DNA of 64,000 nt from positions 220,762,491-220,826,490 of the forward strand of contig CM056994.1 of the NCBI GenBank assembly GCA_029891345.1, given 5' to 3'. Made by a program: the position numbers and the translations under genes. This DNA is from Dryococelus australis (taxonomy: Eukaryota; Arthropoda; Insecta; Phasmatodea; Phasmatidae). Each line of letters begins with the position of its first letter. Position 1 is the stretch's first letter. Under the pieces are notes generated by a model. It ran no database searches. It saw nothing but the letters and a program-made list of their open reading frames with translations, and was not told where the DNA came from. Below, piece by piece: positions 10,804 through 21,889 of the stretch.

Positions 10804-12099
10804 AAAAACATAATATGTTTGGGTATACTTCCATGTCATTAGAAAATGCCTCTGTACCAAGTAACTGTTATTTAGCAACTGTACATTTTGGTAATAAATA
10901 TTAATAAACCTTAGTGTTCATCTCTTTTATTTATCCATTAATTACCATATCAGCCAGTATTTGTGTCGCTCACTGAATTGTTTATGCTTTTAAATCGTTT
11001 TAATTTTGTATAAGCATATATTTATTTTTAATTTCAAACAAAGTATTTAATGTAGTATATAAAATTTCATATAGAACTCTACAATCTCTTAAAATAATGG
11101 AATTAGTATAAAGTGTAATACAATTGGCCCTCATTGGACAACAAAATATTGGCATAGAAATTTAAAAAAAAACTGGTATCCCTGCGTGAGGAGTATCACA
11201 GAAAATGTGATATGTGAAGAGCAGTACAGTCTCAAAAAGTTTGGGAACTCCTGGTCAGGACTTACTTCTGTAATTCTTGGGCTTTTTTCAAAAATTGGGA
11301 AAATAATATCTGGATATGGTAGATATGATGATAACTAATCATAATTACTAGAAATTTTGGAGGGACTCCACGTAGTTTGGTGTAAAAAAAAAATAAAATA
11401 TGATAGTGAGGTGGGTTATTAAGGTCGGAGTGTTTATGTAGTAAAAAACGTATAATTTACGTCCAATATATTTATATTGGGTCGCTGAATCATATTACAT
11501 ATAAGAATACAGTTTGAAATGAATATTTAATGTGCAAAACATAATTTACGGAGTATATTTATAGCGCGGAGCTGAGGTTACGCAAGTAAACAACACAGGT
11601 ATTGAGCAGTGTCGGGACATGTAATTCTGGTGAATTACACAAGGCTTGCCTGGTCTATATTCACAAGAGGATAAAACATATAATTAGTAGAATAAATGTC
11701 CATTTTGTAGATGATACAGAACCCTGTTCAAAGACAATGTTAATAAAGAGGCGATGTGTACACCATGTTATTTTTCAATACTCTGTGAGCCATAAGACAG
11801 GAAACCAATTTGTGTCAAAGTTGGTCGACGTCAGGTGAATCATGGGAAATTGCCGGATGTTAGTTAAGGTTTAATTTCTGACCTGTCTAAGGTTTCACAT
11901 TTACGAGTGCTTAAACACGTGTTTTATTTCAACTCATGTTGTTTGAAGTGTTAAATTTAATAATTGTGTGAAATTATGAATTTTTATATGCTATTATAGC
12001 AAGGGAAAAGTTCAATTATAATATTTGTGCAGTGATTAGTTTATCTGAGTAATGTGGTCAAATGGATCAACGTTGTGGCATTCCTAATCATGTACACCA

Positions 12100-12946
12100 T
12101 ATGAATAGTGATTGACTCGGTGAGTAGTAACCAAATTAAATGTAACTTTATGATAGTGGGGAGAGCGATGAAGGTCAGGGACATTGTGGGGTAAAACGAG
12201 TGAAAAATATATACATAATGTAATATTTATTCACGAAAATACGTTAAATTCAACAAGATTGTACAAGCGTAGCCAAACATTATGCACCGAGCCAGAGTTC
12301 CAGCACCAGCAGGGGAGTAAATCCCCAAAACAGTGATTAAAAACGTGCCAGCAATTTTTTAGTGACGCAAAGTATCATGCATCAATGGAGCTTGGAGTTT
12401 CCTCAGAAATTATTTTCATGCGTAACCCATTTGCACAGGGAAATAATATACATTTTTTTTTATTTATTTTTTTTTTTAAACATATTTTCATGCTATTTAT
12501 AATGTTAACTGTATTACTGTAACATGACATGTTAAAATGTAAAGATTGAATTGAACATTACCTAAATTGACAATATTACCTATACTGTTACCAATACAAT
12601 TTAATAATACGATATTGGGGAGGGCTATGAACTGGGGGGAAATTGAGAGCTAAACTGTTATGATGAAAACGTACAATTTTTTTACTCCACAATTTCCGCG
12701 ATCCTCGCAGCCCTCCCCACTATCGTATCTGTAGCTTGTATTGATAATATTGTCAATTTAGGTAATGTTTGGTTAAGTCTTTTAACAATTTAACATATTT
12801 TCCTGAATAAATATACTACGTACATATTTTTCACTAGTTTTACCACATAATTTCCCTGATCTTCGTAGCCCTCCCTGCTATAATTTTTGGGGTTTCTGTT
12901 GGTCAAATGTTGATGCCCCTATTCAAATTGTGTTCTGTGTAATTAG
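12100..12946. repeat. Foldback repeat family, copy 2
   Basis: It is a non-coding element with inverted sub-repeats. The core motif (GGGGAGGGCTATGAA ... GGGTAAAA) is at 12155-12198 and 12614-12655 in forward and at 12680-12720 and 12840-12880 in reverse orientation. A palindrome with arms ACCTAAATTGACAATATTAC (12560) and its complement (12750-12770) is centred near 12665. The part from 12271 (TAGCCAAACATTATGCACCG) to 12946 is shared with 53473-54166. It behaves like a foldback MITE. Confidence 0.8.
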
Positions 12947-13084
12947 GCTGTCTCAAATGGTCAAAATATTCACACTTGCGCACTCTCACTTGGAAGTGCT
13001 GTTCCATATGACAAGAATGCAAGTGCAAGAGAGTGAGTGCACGAGTGCATGTTGCGAGTGTGTCGATGCATGCTCTATGCTTGC

Positions 13085-14390
13085 TCAAGGGATGTTTTCG
13101 TTTACGTTTACCTACGAGATGGAATGAGGAGGGTGTTGGGTCAGTGCTGGATGTGGTGTTGGTCAGACCTAGGAATGCTGTAGTTGGTGCAATAGTATTG
13201 GATGGTATAAGCGACCATCATATTCCGGTTGTAGAAATTGGGATTGGCAGGAAGAGGGAAGTGCAAAAGGCAGAAAGATTGGTGTGGCAGTATGGGAGAG
13301 GAGACAAGAAGGGGGCAGAAATATTCCTGAGAGGCAGGTTTAAAAAATGGTGTATGGAGAAGGGTTTAGAGGGATTGTGGAGGGAGTTTAAAAGATTAAT
13401 GGAGGTTATGTTGGAGAAATTTGTGCCAATGAAAAGATTACGGACTGGGGGGAGATCCCCCATATTATGGACAGGAGATTTTGAAAATGAAGAAGTGCAG
13501 AAAATTACATGCCAAGTGGAGAAATGAAGGGATGATAAGATCTAAAGAAATGATGAAACAAATGGGTAGGGAGCTTGAAAGGAAGATCAAACAGGCAAAG
13601 AATGTATTTCTGGGGAACATGGTGGCAGAAGGAAAAGGCAAGGAATGGGGTAAATTGTTTAGGTATGTGAGGAGGTTAAGGGGAGGAGAGGAAGGGATCC
13701 CTCTGCTAACACGAAGGGATGGTAGGCAGGCGACAAATGACCAAGAAAAATCGGAGATGCTGCAAGGACAGTACTTGTCAGTGTTTGAGGCAAAGGAGGG
13801 TTGGAATAGGAGGGCAAACAGGATTTTGGGGGGTGTATAGCGAGTTTAAGATGAGGGAGTGGGAGATAGAAAAGGTAATTAGGGGTTTAAAGAGCAGTAA
13901 GGCAGGGAGTCCAGATGGGATAGGAAATGCAGCATTAAAGTTTGGTGGCAGGGAGTTGGCGAAATATTTAGAAGTGCTGTTTAAAAAGTCCTTAGGAGAG
14001 GGTAAGTTACCACAAGATTGGAAGGATGCTATGGTGGTATCTATACACAAGCAGGGAGAGGATAGGAGGAGGCCTGGCAGCCACAGACCAGTGAGTCTCA
14101 CATCAAGTACAGGAAAAGTAATGGAGAGGCTGGTGGTGCAGTATGTGGTGAGTGTTATGAACAATAGGAATTGGTTGGAGGAGTCCCAGCATGGTTTCAA
14201 GAGGGGTTACTCATGCGAGACTCAGCTGGCTGGGTTATTAGAGAATCTGGTGTAGGTAGTTGATGAGGGGAAGCAGGTAGATGCCTGCTTCATAGATTTT
14301 GAGAAGGCATTTGATAAGGTGCCCCATGGGACATTGATGAGGAAAGTGGAGGCACTGATACCAGACAGGAGGGTAGTGAAATGGATGAAC
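13085..14390 (+). pseudogene. CR1/L2-like LINE fragment (endonuclease end plus RT)
   Basis: It starts in the C-terminal endonuclease: PTRWNEEG...LDVVLV and GISDHHIPVV, with the catalytic SDH. A Lys/Arg-rich linker follows. RT begins with LKSSKAGSPDGIGNAALK, LPQDWKDAMVVSIHK, HRPVSLTS..GKVMERL, SQHGFKRGYSC and FIDFEKAFDKVPHGTL at 14290-14330. It stops at about 14390, before the YADD motif, so the 3' half of RT is missing. Three frames are used, with shifts near 13490 and 13830 and a stop at about 14255. Unlike most 5'-truncated LINE copies, this one lacks both ends. Confidence 0.88.
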
Positions 14391-15072
14391 AAACAAACCA
14401 TTTTTCACTGTAAGTAAATGTTTGCAATAGTGAAAAATATTTCTTTACAATATATGAGTTTGCTGTTGTATATCATGTTCAATACGCATCACAATAAAAG
14501 TGTTATTTAAATGGTGTATAAATAATAGTAGCCATGATTATAAGGATTAAAATGATTTGCTTACTTCTATTGTAGTACGCAGGGAATCGTGGGAGGGAGT
14601 GCAAGAGCATATGCTGGTTAAATGAAAAACAGCCTTAGTAGAGTGGGATTATACCACTTTCAATGATTTTCTTCCTTCAGAAAGCTGCTATTCTTAAGAA
14701 TATGCTCTTATCACACACACTACCAAAATTATCACAGACTTGATGTGTTTATGGTGTTATATGCTAGTAAAGGCTATTCACGGTAAACACTTTTAAAAAC
14801 CCTCTCATTTGGAATAATAGTTAATAAATATATTTTATTGTAACCTTAAGCATCAACTTTTAAGAGTTTTTGAGTGTGGTGGAATATGCATACTACGTTT
14901 ATTTACTTACATGACAATATTTATTTAAAAAGATGGTTTAAAGATGTCCTAAAGTATAGTCAAAACACAAAAAAACGAGTACCACACTTTGAAATAAGCC
15001 ATTAGCTTTCTCATGTAAACACACAACATGCACACACTTATAATTTTAAATGAGAAGGAATTACAACTTTAC

Positions 15073-15381
15073 CGAAGGGTCCTTTTCCACTACAACTACA
15101 GACAGGCCATCACGAGCTCTCTGCTGCAACCAGTACGCTATAGATGAACCAATTATACCCCCTCCTATTATAACTACATCACAATGGTGAGGAAATACTG
15201 CTGAATTTTTCTTTAACCCCAGAGACGTCTTAATATCATTCCCCAAAATTCGCAACGTCCTTTTCACAGGATTCTCTGGAGGTGGAGGAGCGTAATGATT
15301 TGAGCTCGACGAACGCCTGATTCTTGAGCAACTAGACACACAGTTTGGTGACCTACATAACTTCACTAATAAACCAGTCAT
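15073..15381 (-). CDS. FOXRED1: FOXRED1 exon 1 with start codon
   Basis: 103 codons from the ATG at 15381. Residues 1-35 are rich in Arg, Ser and Cys with no acidic residues, fitting a mitochondrial presequence. Then NPVKRTLRILGNDI leads to the Rossmann FAD-binding fold: CDVVIIGGGIIGSSIAYWL (GxGxxG at residues 73-78), then strand two, VVVVEKD, whose Glu (about residue 99) binds the adenosine ribose. The donor is TCG|GTAAAG (phase 0). Joined to exon 2 the reading continues KDPS-YAKAS, as in animal homologues. The ATG is the first in frame and is followed by the targeting-like region, so I accept it. The sequence is intact, in contrast to everything around it. Confidence 0.95.
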
Positions 15382-16140
15382 ATTATTTCGAGTCCACTTT
15401 CTTAGCCACGCACATAAACAATAAACACATGTGCCGGTTTAACTCATCTCGCAGCATACAATCACGACAAAATGAAAACAAATATAACCTTATGACTTAA
15501 TCTTTACGTGTAAGAAATGAAACTTTTCGTAAAAAGGAAAAGTATACGACTACATATAAGTATACATCCGTTCGTAATTTAAGGATTAACGTAATCTCCA
15601 GCCGGGTCAGACAAACAGGTACATAATAAACAGATGTTAAGATCGAGGGTGAACAAATGCGCATCTGTAGAGAGCCAATCACAACCAACTTCTATAGTTT
15701 TACTATCGAGTACGTATTTCGTCTGGAATTTGGAATGAATCCACTTGTAACTTGTACTTGACACCACAAAAAAAAAAGAGTTTTAAATGCGCCAAAAAAT
15801 TTAACGAATTGTTAAGTTACGAGGACTTTTACCGAGAAGTTGTAAGAATGGTCCTTACTTTATTTAGAATTAAATGACAATACCACGATATAATAGCACT
15901 TGTGCTGCGATCTCTGGATTTCGCAAAAAAGATGATGGAGGAAGCTATTTGCATATACAAGTCTACTTTCTACTTGGCACTGAAAGAACTGTCCAGTACT
16001 GTCGAACGTTTCTTTAGGTACTGATTCTGCTGATCAGTAAAGGAGGAAATGTGTTGGGTCTTCTGGGCTGGAGACTATACTTCCGGCGGAAACTACTGAC
16101 GTGCAGGTCAGGCAGTCTCAGTAAAAGCAGACAAAGAAAC
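15382..16140 (-). promoter_or_regulatory. Likely FOXRED1 5' flank, possibly bidirectional promoter
   Basis: This is the upstream side of the FOXRED1 start codon. I see no TATA box at a convincing place. A near-palindromic ACTTCCGGCGGAAACT at 16079-16094 resembles ETS and E2F sites typical of housekeeping promoters. It is followed at 16110-16145 by an exon-like purine-rich stretch ending AAACAG|GTATAG, which could be a donor of a divergent transcript. Weak evidence. Confidence 0.3.
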
Positions 16141-16499
16141 AGGTATAGGCCATTGGAATTTTTTTTCCTCGTGCCTGGAGCAAGTAAACAAGTACAGTAA
16201 GATTTAACCTAGAACAAAGTCATAAATAAATAATCCTTTCAAGTTTTTATCGGCCTTTCTAATATTTAGTGGAGAATAAGTATTTGGGATTGTTTTGTTT
16301 TACATTTTATCTACGTTTGTTCCCATAGGTCTAGCTTGTTTATGTAACAACTTTTAACTACATACTAATATAGACCTATAATTAATTTAAAATATTTTTC
16401 CTGGCAATGCCTTCTGGAAATAATTTCCACTTCATCATGAACAGACATGATTTAACATGCTAACAGATATTGAAACAGAGCAGGTGTAATTGCAGCAAT

Positions 16500-17600
16500 T
16501 TTTAAAAATAAATGGATATAAACGTGGGTAAGTTGTTGAAGAAGGAATTTCTTGTGATCACTGTAACAGTTGGTTTCACTATCCTTGTGCCAGAGTTAAT
16601 ACCAATGTAGTTTCTGAGGGTGACTGAAAGTGTTTTCATTGTCAAGTTGAGGGGAAGCTGGACGAAACAAAATACCTTGCTGTTGTGCTTCAGGAACAAG
16701 CAGATCAGAAAGAGAGAGAACTAGAAAGAATGGAAGATGAAATTGAACTCCGGAAATCAGAGTACTCAAAAATTGCCAGCAAGCTGACAGCAGTAACAAG
16801 GGAAAACATAGAGTTACTCCGAGACATTTGAGAATCCTCTGAATTGCCAGTCTCCCAAGAGGCCAGGAATGATATCAGAATTTTCACAAGTAATTGTAGG
16901 ATAAACAAAAAAACAGTGAACCATTCCCACCACTTGTCAGTTCACAGGTCCACGAGACAACACCATGTAGCAACAGCTTTGCTGGCCTTGCAAATCTGCA
17001 GGAAGAAGATGTTGAGTTCATCCCACTTCCAGCGCCCAACAACCCAGCAAAGTCCAAGAAGAAAGTGCTGATCCTTGGAAGCAGTCACGTGAGAGGCCTA
17101 GGAGAACGTATCAGAGACAAACAGGGTTAGGGTTATGACATTATCACGTTCTGTAAACCTAATTTAGGCCTTGGCAGTGTGGCAGAAGATGTAAGTAGCT
17201 TAAGTAAACACTTTTGCAAGTCAGATCAGGTTTTTTTTGTTTGGGGAATAGGCAACAGCATTGATCGGGAAAAATCTATTCAGTTGGAGCAGACATCCAC
17301 AACATTGCCAGGGCCACCAGTCACACCGATGTCTTGGTCTGTGAGGCACTGCAACTGCATGACAAGCCTTTCTTACAAAGGAAGATGCAGACAGCTAACA
17401 CTGCCGTGTAGCACTGTGTAAGGTCTGGCAGACTGAGCCATGTTGGTGTGATTAGTCTAACGGAAATAACCAGGGCTGACCACATGAGACATGGTCTGCA
17501 CTGAGTCATGCTTGCAATGGGAAACTTGCTGACCTCATTGCTAGTAGGATTCTCACAGAACATGGTTCTATTCAAAAAATCCATGTAATTGTTGAAAACC
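16500..17600 (+). pseudogene. LINE ORF1: PHD-type finger, coiled coil, SGNH-esterase-like
   Basis: At 16549-16590 the translation has CDHCNSWFHYPC and at 16628-16646 CFHC, i.e. C-x2-C-x4-H-x2-C...C-x2-C, the second part of a PHD finger. A charged helical stretch rich in Glu, Lys and Leu follows (16660-16830), a likely coiled coil for trimer formation. At 17065-17108 is VLILGSSHVRGLGER, similar to SGNH hydrolase block I (G-[DS]-S), then KPNLGLGSVAEDV and a FVWG..NSI phrase like the GxND block. CR1 ORF1 proteins are known to carry PHD-like and esterase domains. Stops interrupt it; the first Cys pair is in another frame. Confidence 0.7.
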
Positions 17601-17628
17601 ATGGAAATTTTTTAGGGTAAAGAAACCC

Positions 17629-18600
17629 ATGCCGATAAGGCCTAATTCATGTAATAAAAAAGTTTTACTTTCTCACTCAATACCAGAAACATTCCACAAT
17701 TGTGCAAATATTAAAAAATCTACAATAATTAATGAAAATAATTTGTATTTATTCCATCAGAATATTAGAGGTTTAATAAGCAAAACTGATGATCTTTCTG
17801 TGTGCTTGGACAAATTATCCGCAAAATGCAACTTGGATGTACAAATATTATGTCTAACAGAAACGCAGTTAACTGAATCCTCTGCTAAACAAATTTAAAT
17901 TCCTGGTTACTACTTCTGTTCCACTTATTGTAGAAATAGCATGACTAAGGGCGGTACCTGTATTTTCATCAACAATAATTTAATGATTAAAAATACATTA
18001 GTTATGCGAAGAATAAGTGTTTGAGTGCAGTTACGTGGAAGTAGTAACTGGAAAATTAAAAAAAAATTTGGGGGTACTGACTAGTAACTTGAAGCAAATC
18101 TTAAAGCCATTTACAGAGCCAACCTAGAAATTATTCTCTGTAGAGACTTTAACATTTGTTATTTAAAAGAAAGCAACCAAAGAACTGAACTTGATGGTCT
18201 ACTCATTACCTTAAATCTGTAGTAAACTTTGCTACCAGAATAGAAGGAACCAGTCAGATAGCAACTGATAACATTTTCCTTGATAGTAATGCAGTTGCAG
18301 AGTGTCATTGTCTCACCAATAATAAATGGCTTATCAGATCATGATGCACAAATATTAGTTATGCCTTCCATAAAAATGCTCTTCAAAAATTTTTTTTTAT
18401 AAGAAAACACGAAATTTTTCGCTGGAAAATGTCTTACAGTTCAAAAGTGAGCTCACCAGGGAACAATGGTCAACATTGTATACTAGTAATGAAGCAAATG
18501 AAAAATTCAACTATTTCCTTAATCAAGTTCTCCATTCTTTTGAAAAATGTTTTCCATCCTGACTGACCCACAGTAATACAAATCCAAAGAACAATTTATA
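17629..18600 (+). pseudogene. LINE ORF2 apurinic-type endonuclease
   Basis: HQNIRGL at 17755-17775 and the catalytic LCLTETQL at about 17850-17870 mark the N-terminal half of an exonuclease-III-like endonuclease. PGYYF and GGTCIFINNNL follow after a stop. Later parts (YLKESNQRTELD, SDHDAQILV at 18330-18360 with the SDH motif) are found across frames. It would nick target DNA. Confidence 0.8.
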
Positions 18601-19039
18601 GCTCACCAAAGGAATAAAAATTTCCTGTGAAAACAAAAGAAAACTATTCAAGGCCACCAGAACTATCAGCAACCTTGACACAATGAATCACTGCAGGAAA
18701 TACTGCAAGATTTTGAGTAAGATCATATAAATTAAAAAATATATATATATTTTTTTTCTGTTAGCTCATTATGAATTCTCAAGACAAAAAACTGCATATA
18801 ATATTGTAAAAAAAAAAAAAAATAACTGGAAGAACAACAGAGCAATGTCCAGTTGTAAACCTAAAAATAAATGATTGCATAACCTCAGAACCTAAACAGG
18901 TCGCAGATACATTTAATTCAACTACTTAAAAGTTGTAGAAAACACAGTTAACAAAAGCATTAAACAAGTACTGAACCATATTCCTACACTACATGGCAAT
19001 TAATACCCTGCTATATCTTTTGCAAACACATATCCAAAA

Positions 19040-20290
19040 TAAGTGGATAAAATAATCAATTCTTTGCAACCTAAATTATCTGGTGGAAATGATGGCATTG
19101 GCTGTAGGTTAATAATGCAATGCACTTTTGAATTCAGGGTTCCATTAAGTCGTATTTGTAATGATATCTTTAATACAGGATTGTTTCCAGACACACTCAA
19201 ATGGGCTATGGTAACACCATTGTACAATAATGGAGACAAGACCAAATTAAACAATTATAGACCTTACTCACTTTTAACATTCTATTCAAAAGTAATTGAA
19301 AAACTAATTTACAGGAGGTTGTTGCAACATTTTGAGAATCGCAAAATCTTATAAAATTTCCAGTTTGGCTTTAGGAAAAACAAGTTAACAAATTATGCAA
19401 TTTTCAAACTAACAAATAGCATTCTTAATGCACTTGATAAAAAGATGTAATCTAATAGAATATTTTACAACCTAACTAAAGCATTTGACTGTGTAAATCA
19501 CAACATACTTATAGAAATATTTAAGTTTTATGGAGTCTCAGGTACACCAAATAAACTAATAAACTCATAACTTTCAAACAGACAAGTGCGGATCAAAGGA
19601 AAAACTACTTCAATCTACTCTGAACCAGAAAAAATCAAATACGGGGTCCCACAAATATCAATATTAGCCCCACCCCTCCCCCAACCGCTCGGGGCCCACG
19701 TTTTTTTATATAAATGACTTCCCTTCGGTCTTAAGCCCAGAAATTACTCCAATTTTATTTGCAAATGATACTAGTATGTTATTCTCTGGAGACTCAGTTA
19801 ATGATCTTACACAAAAAATTGATACAACATTTAAACAGCTAAATGGATGGTTAACTGCAAGCAAATTAAATCTCAACCTAGATAAAATATATCTTATGGA
19901 TTTCCTCACAAAGAACAGAAAAACCATTAAATCGTATGTAAGCAGTAAAAGAGACAAAATTAATGAAACTGCAGTGATTAAGTTTCTTGGCTTAAAAGTA
20001 GACAATTAACTTAACTGAAAATCTCACATTGCATATATTTTACCTGAACAAAGTTCAGCATGTCTCGCTCTTCGGAGTGCTGCAGAAGTCTTGAATAGAA
20101 ATGCAGCAAAAATGATAAGATTTGAATATTTTCATTCCATCATGTGTTATGGTATAACCTTATGGGGTAATTCCACTGACAGCAAAAAAGTGTTTCAAAT
20201 GCAAAAGAGAGCTGTAACAATAATCAATGACAAAAGAAAGTCAGCCTCATGTAGACCTCTTTTCAAGAACTCAGAGATCTTAACATTTTA
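19040..20290 (+). pseudogene. LINE ORF2 reverse transcriptase
   Basis: Motifs in order: GGNDGIGCRLI, FPDTLKWAMVTPLY, KLNNYRPYSLL, FQFGFRKN, LTKAFDCVNHNIL, KYGVPQ.SIL, FANDTSMLFSG at 19757-19790, LNGWLTASKLNLNLDK, VIKFLG. The catalytic pair usually reading YADD is FAND here, and the Asp before KAFD is Asn. The C-terminal arm (MIRFEYFHSIMCYGITLWGNS, QKRAVTIIN) runs to about 20290. Several stops are present. Confidence 0.88.
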
Positions 20291-21169
20291 ATGTGAGTAC
20301 ATTTTTTCAGTACTTATATTCATGTTCAAAAACAGTTATTTATTTCAGAAAAATAAGTCCTTTCATAAGTATAACACGAGAATAAGAAAAAACCCTTACA
20401 CATAGCTTCAGTTAACTTAAAATGTGTCCAGAAAGGACCATCCTACCTTGGTAGCCAACTTTTCAATAAGTTCCCACAACACCTTCAAGAAATTTGCTTC
20501 TCTAACAAAAACTTTTTAAAAAACAGCTGAAAGAATTTTTTTCTAAACTTACATTTTATAGTGTAGACGAATATCTAAACTACAAAAATTAAGATGTATA
20601 ACGTGTCATTGTACACATTTCTTGTTCCAGTTTTTCTTGTTTTCTTTTTCTTCTGTTTCAGCCAATCAATGATACCTCACAGCATGTTGGAGGAAGATTA
20701 TTCAAATTGTGAGGAAGAGATACAATATGTGTGTACATGTAATCTGACATATATATGTTTGTGTTTGCTATGTCCAGTGTATAAACTTTGTATAGTGTAA
20801 TTTGACTTGTCCAATTTCTTTGTACAGCTGTGTATTGAAATAAAATCTTACGGGTTGAATATAACAAAAAAAAATGTGTTATAGGAAATAGGTATATTTC
20901 GTTCGTAGAGTGTGTCAAATTTGCTGAAGATATCGTACTAGCTTGTAACTTGACTTGACATGTGATGTATTAGAAATAAATATATTTTAATCTTGTTTGC
21001 ACTCAGTTAAAATAGACTCGCATGTACACCGATAGTAGAGAGCAGATAGAACTTTACTTGTTACATGTCTGTAAATTTTTCTCAGTGGCAATTTTGCTGT
21101 TTGGCTGCACGCTGTTTGACGAAAAGCATTTTCCTCTGTTATTTATAATACCAAGATTATGAAATAAGC

Positions 21170-21765
21170 GATGAACAAACTAGACACTATCGTGTTTCTT
21201 GTGGATTCTATTAATATCAATTTTTTTTTCACACAATTATTTTCGAGAGAAACTATTTTGTTTGTAAACCATTTACAATTATTTACAGTTTATCGATACC
21301 TATAAGGTTATTTACGGATTACATTGTCTGAAGCAATTGTATTGATTGAATACTGTGTGTATGATCTCTTACTTCATTATAAACGACTTTAATAATCTAA
21401 TAAATTCCTTCACAATATCCAGCCTACACTGCTGGTGTTGGTGATTAAAAAAATATTTTTCTGAAATATATTATTATGTTCCTGTAATGCTTAAATGCAC
21501 CTTACATCACGATTCTTTTCTTTCACAGTCCCGAAAAACAATCTGTTACACACACCAGCAACGTTTTTGTAATTAACAGCAATAACGAAGGCCCGAAGGA
21601 CTTCGTTTTCCTTTCCAGCTTCTGAACGAACAAAATGTCGTCAAACGAATGCTATAATGTGTCTTGAATAGCTCCTTACGTTAGCAAACGAAAATTCGAA
21701 TAATTACAAATATTTTTGTCGGGAGGAAACGAAACGTATAACTTTGAATAAGAACCCTGGACTTG
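21170..21765 (-). repeat. Dispersed repeat C, copy 1 (inverted relative to 38745-39460)
   Basis: It matches the reverse complement of 38745-39460: TTCCTTCACAATATCCAG at 21407, TTTCTTTCACA at 21519, ACACACACCA and AACGAAGGCCCGAA at 21585 are shared in order. Non-coding and AT-rich. It contains a short palindromic GAAGGCCCGAAGGACTTCG. Confidence 0.7.
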
Positions 21766-21889
21766 GTTGAGTGACTGTTTACATTCTGATGTTTGTAGTT
21801 CCCCGCCTTAGGCCATTCGTCATGCCAGCCGCTTCAGCAGAGCAGCCCGCACCTGCACTCAACATCTAATCAGCGGTGATTGTGTGTTT

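Larger units (their letters stand above)
4035..15072 (-). other. FOXRED1 intron 1 (11,038 bp)
   Basis: It is bounded by the donor TCG|GTAAAG at 15072 and the acceptor TTGCAG at 4035 on the minus strand; joining the two sides keeps phase and gives DPS followed by YAKAS, as expected for the family. The intron holds a Ty3/gypsy element with both LTRs, two copies of the foldback repeat family, a CA-rich microsatellite and a LINE fragment, each listed separately. The stretches 4035-5828, 10804-12100 and 14390-15060 are AT-rich with short random frames; I recognise nothing in them. Confidence 0.88.
16440..20874 (+). mobile_element. Nearly full-length CR1-like LINE, decayed
   Basis: ORF1 (PHD finger, coiled coil, esterase-like block), endonuclease and reverse transcriptase follow each other in the order of CR1-group non-LTR retrotransposons. 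The 3' end has an AATAAAAT signal at about 20839 and an A-run at 20866-20874. No LTRs are seen. Many stops and shifts show it cannot work. Confidence 0.85.

Noticed and set aside
13778..14200. 140-codon minus-strand frame
   Set aside because: Antisense of the LINE reverse transcriptase.
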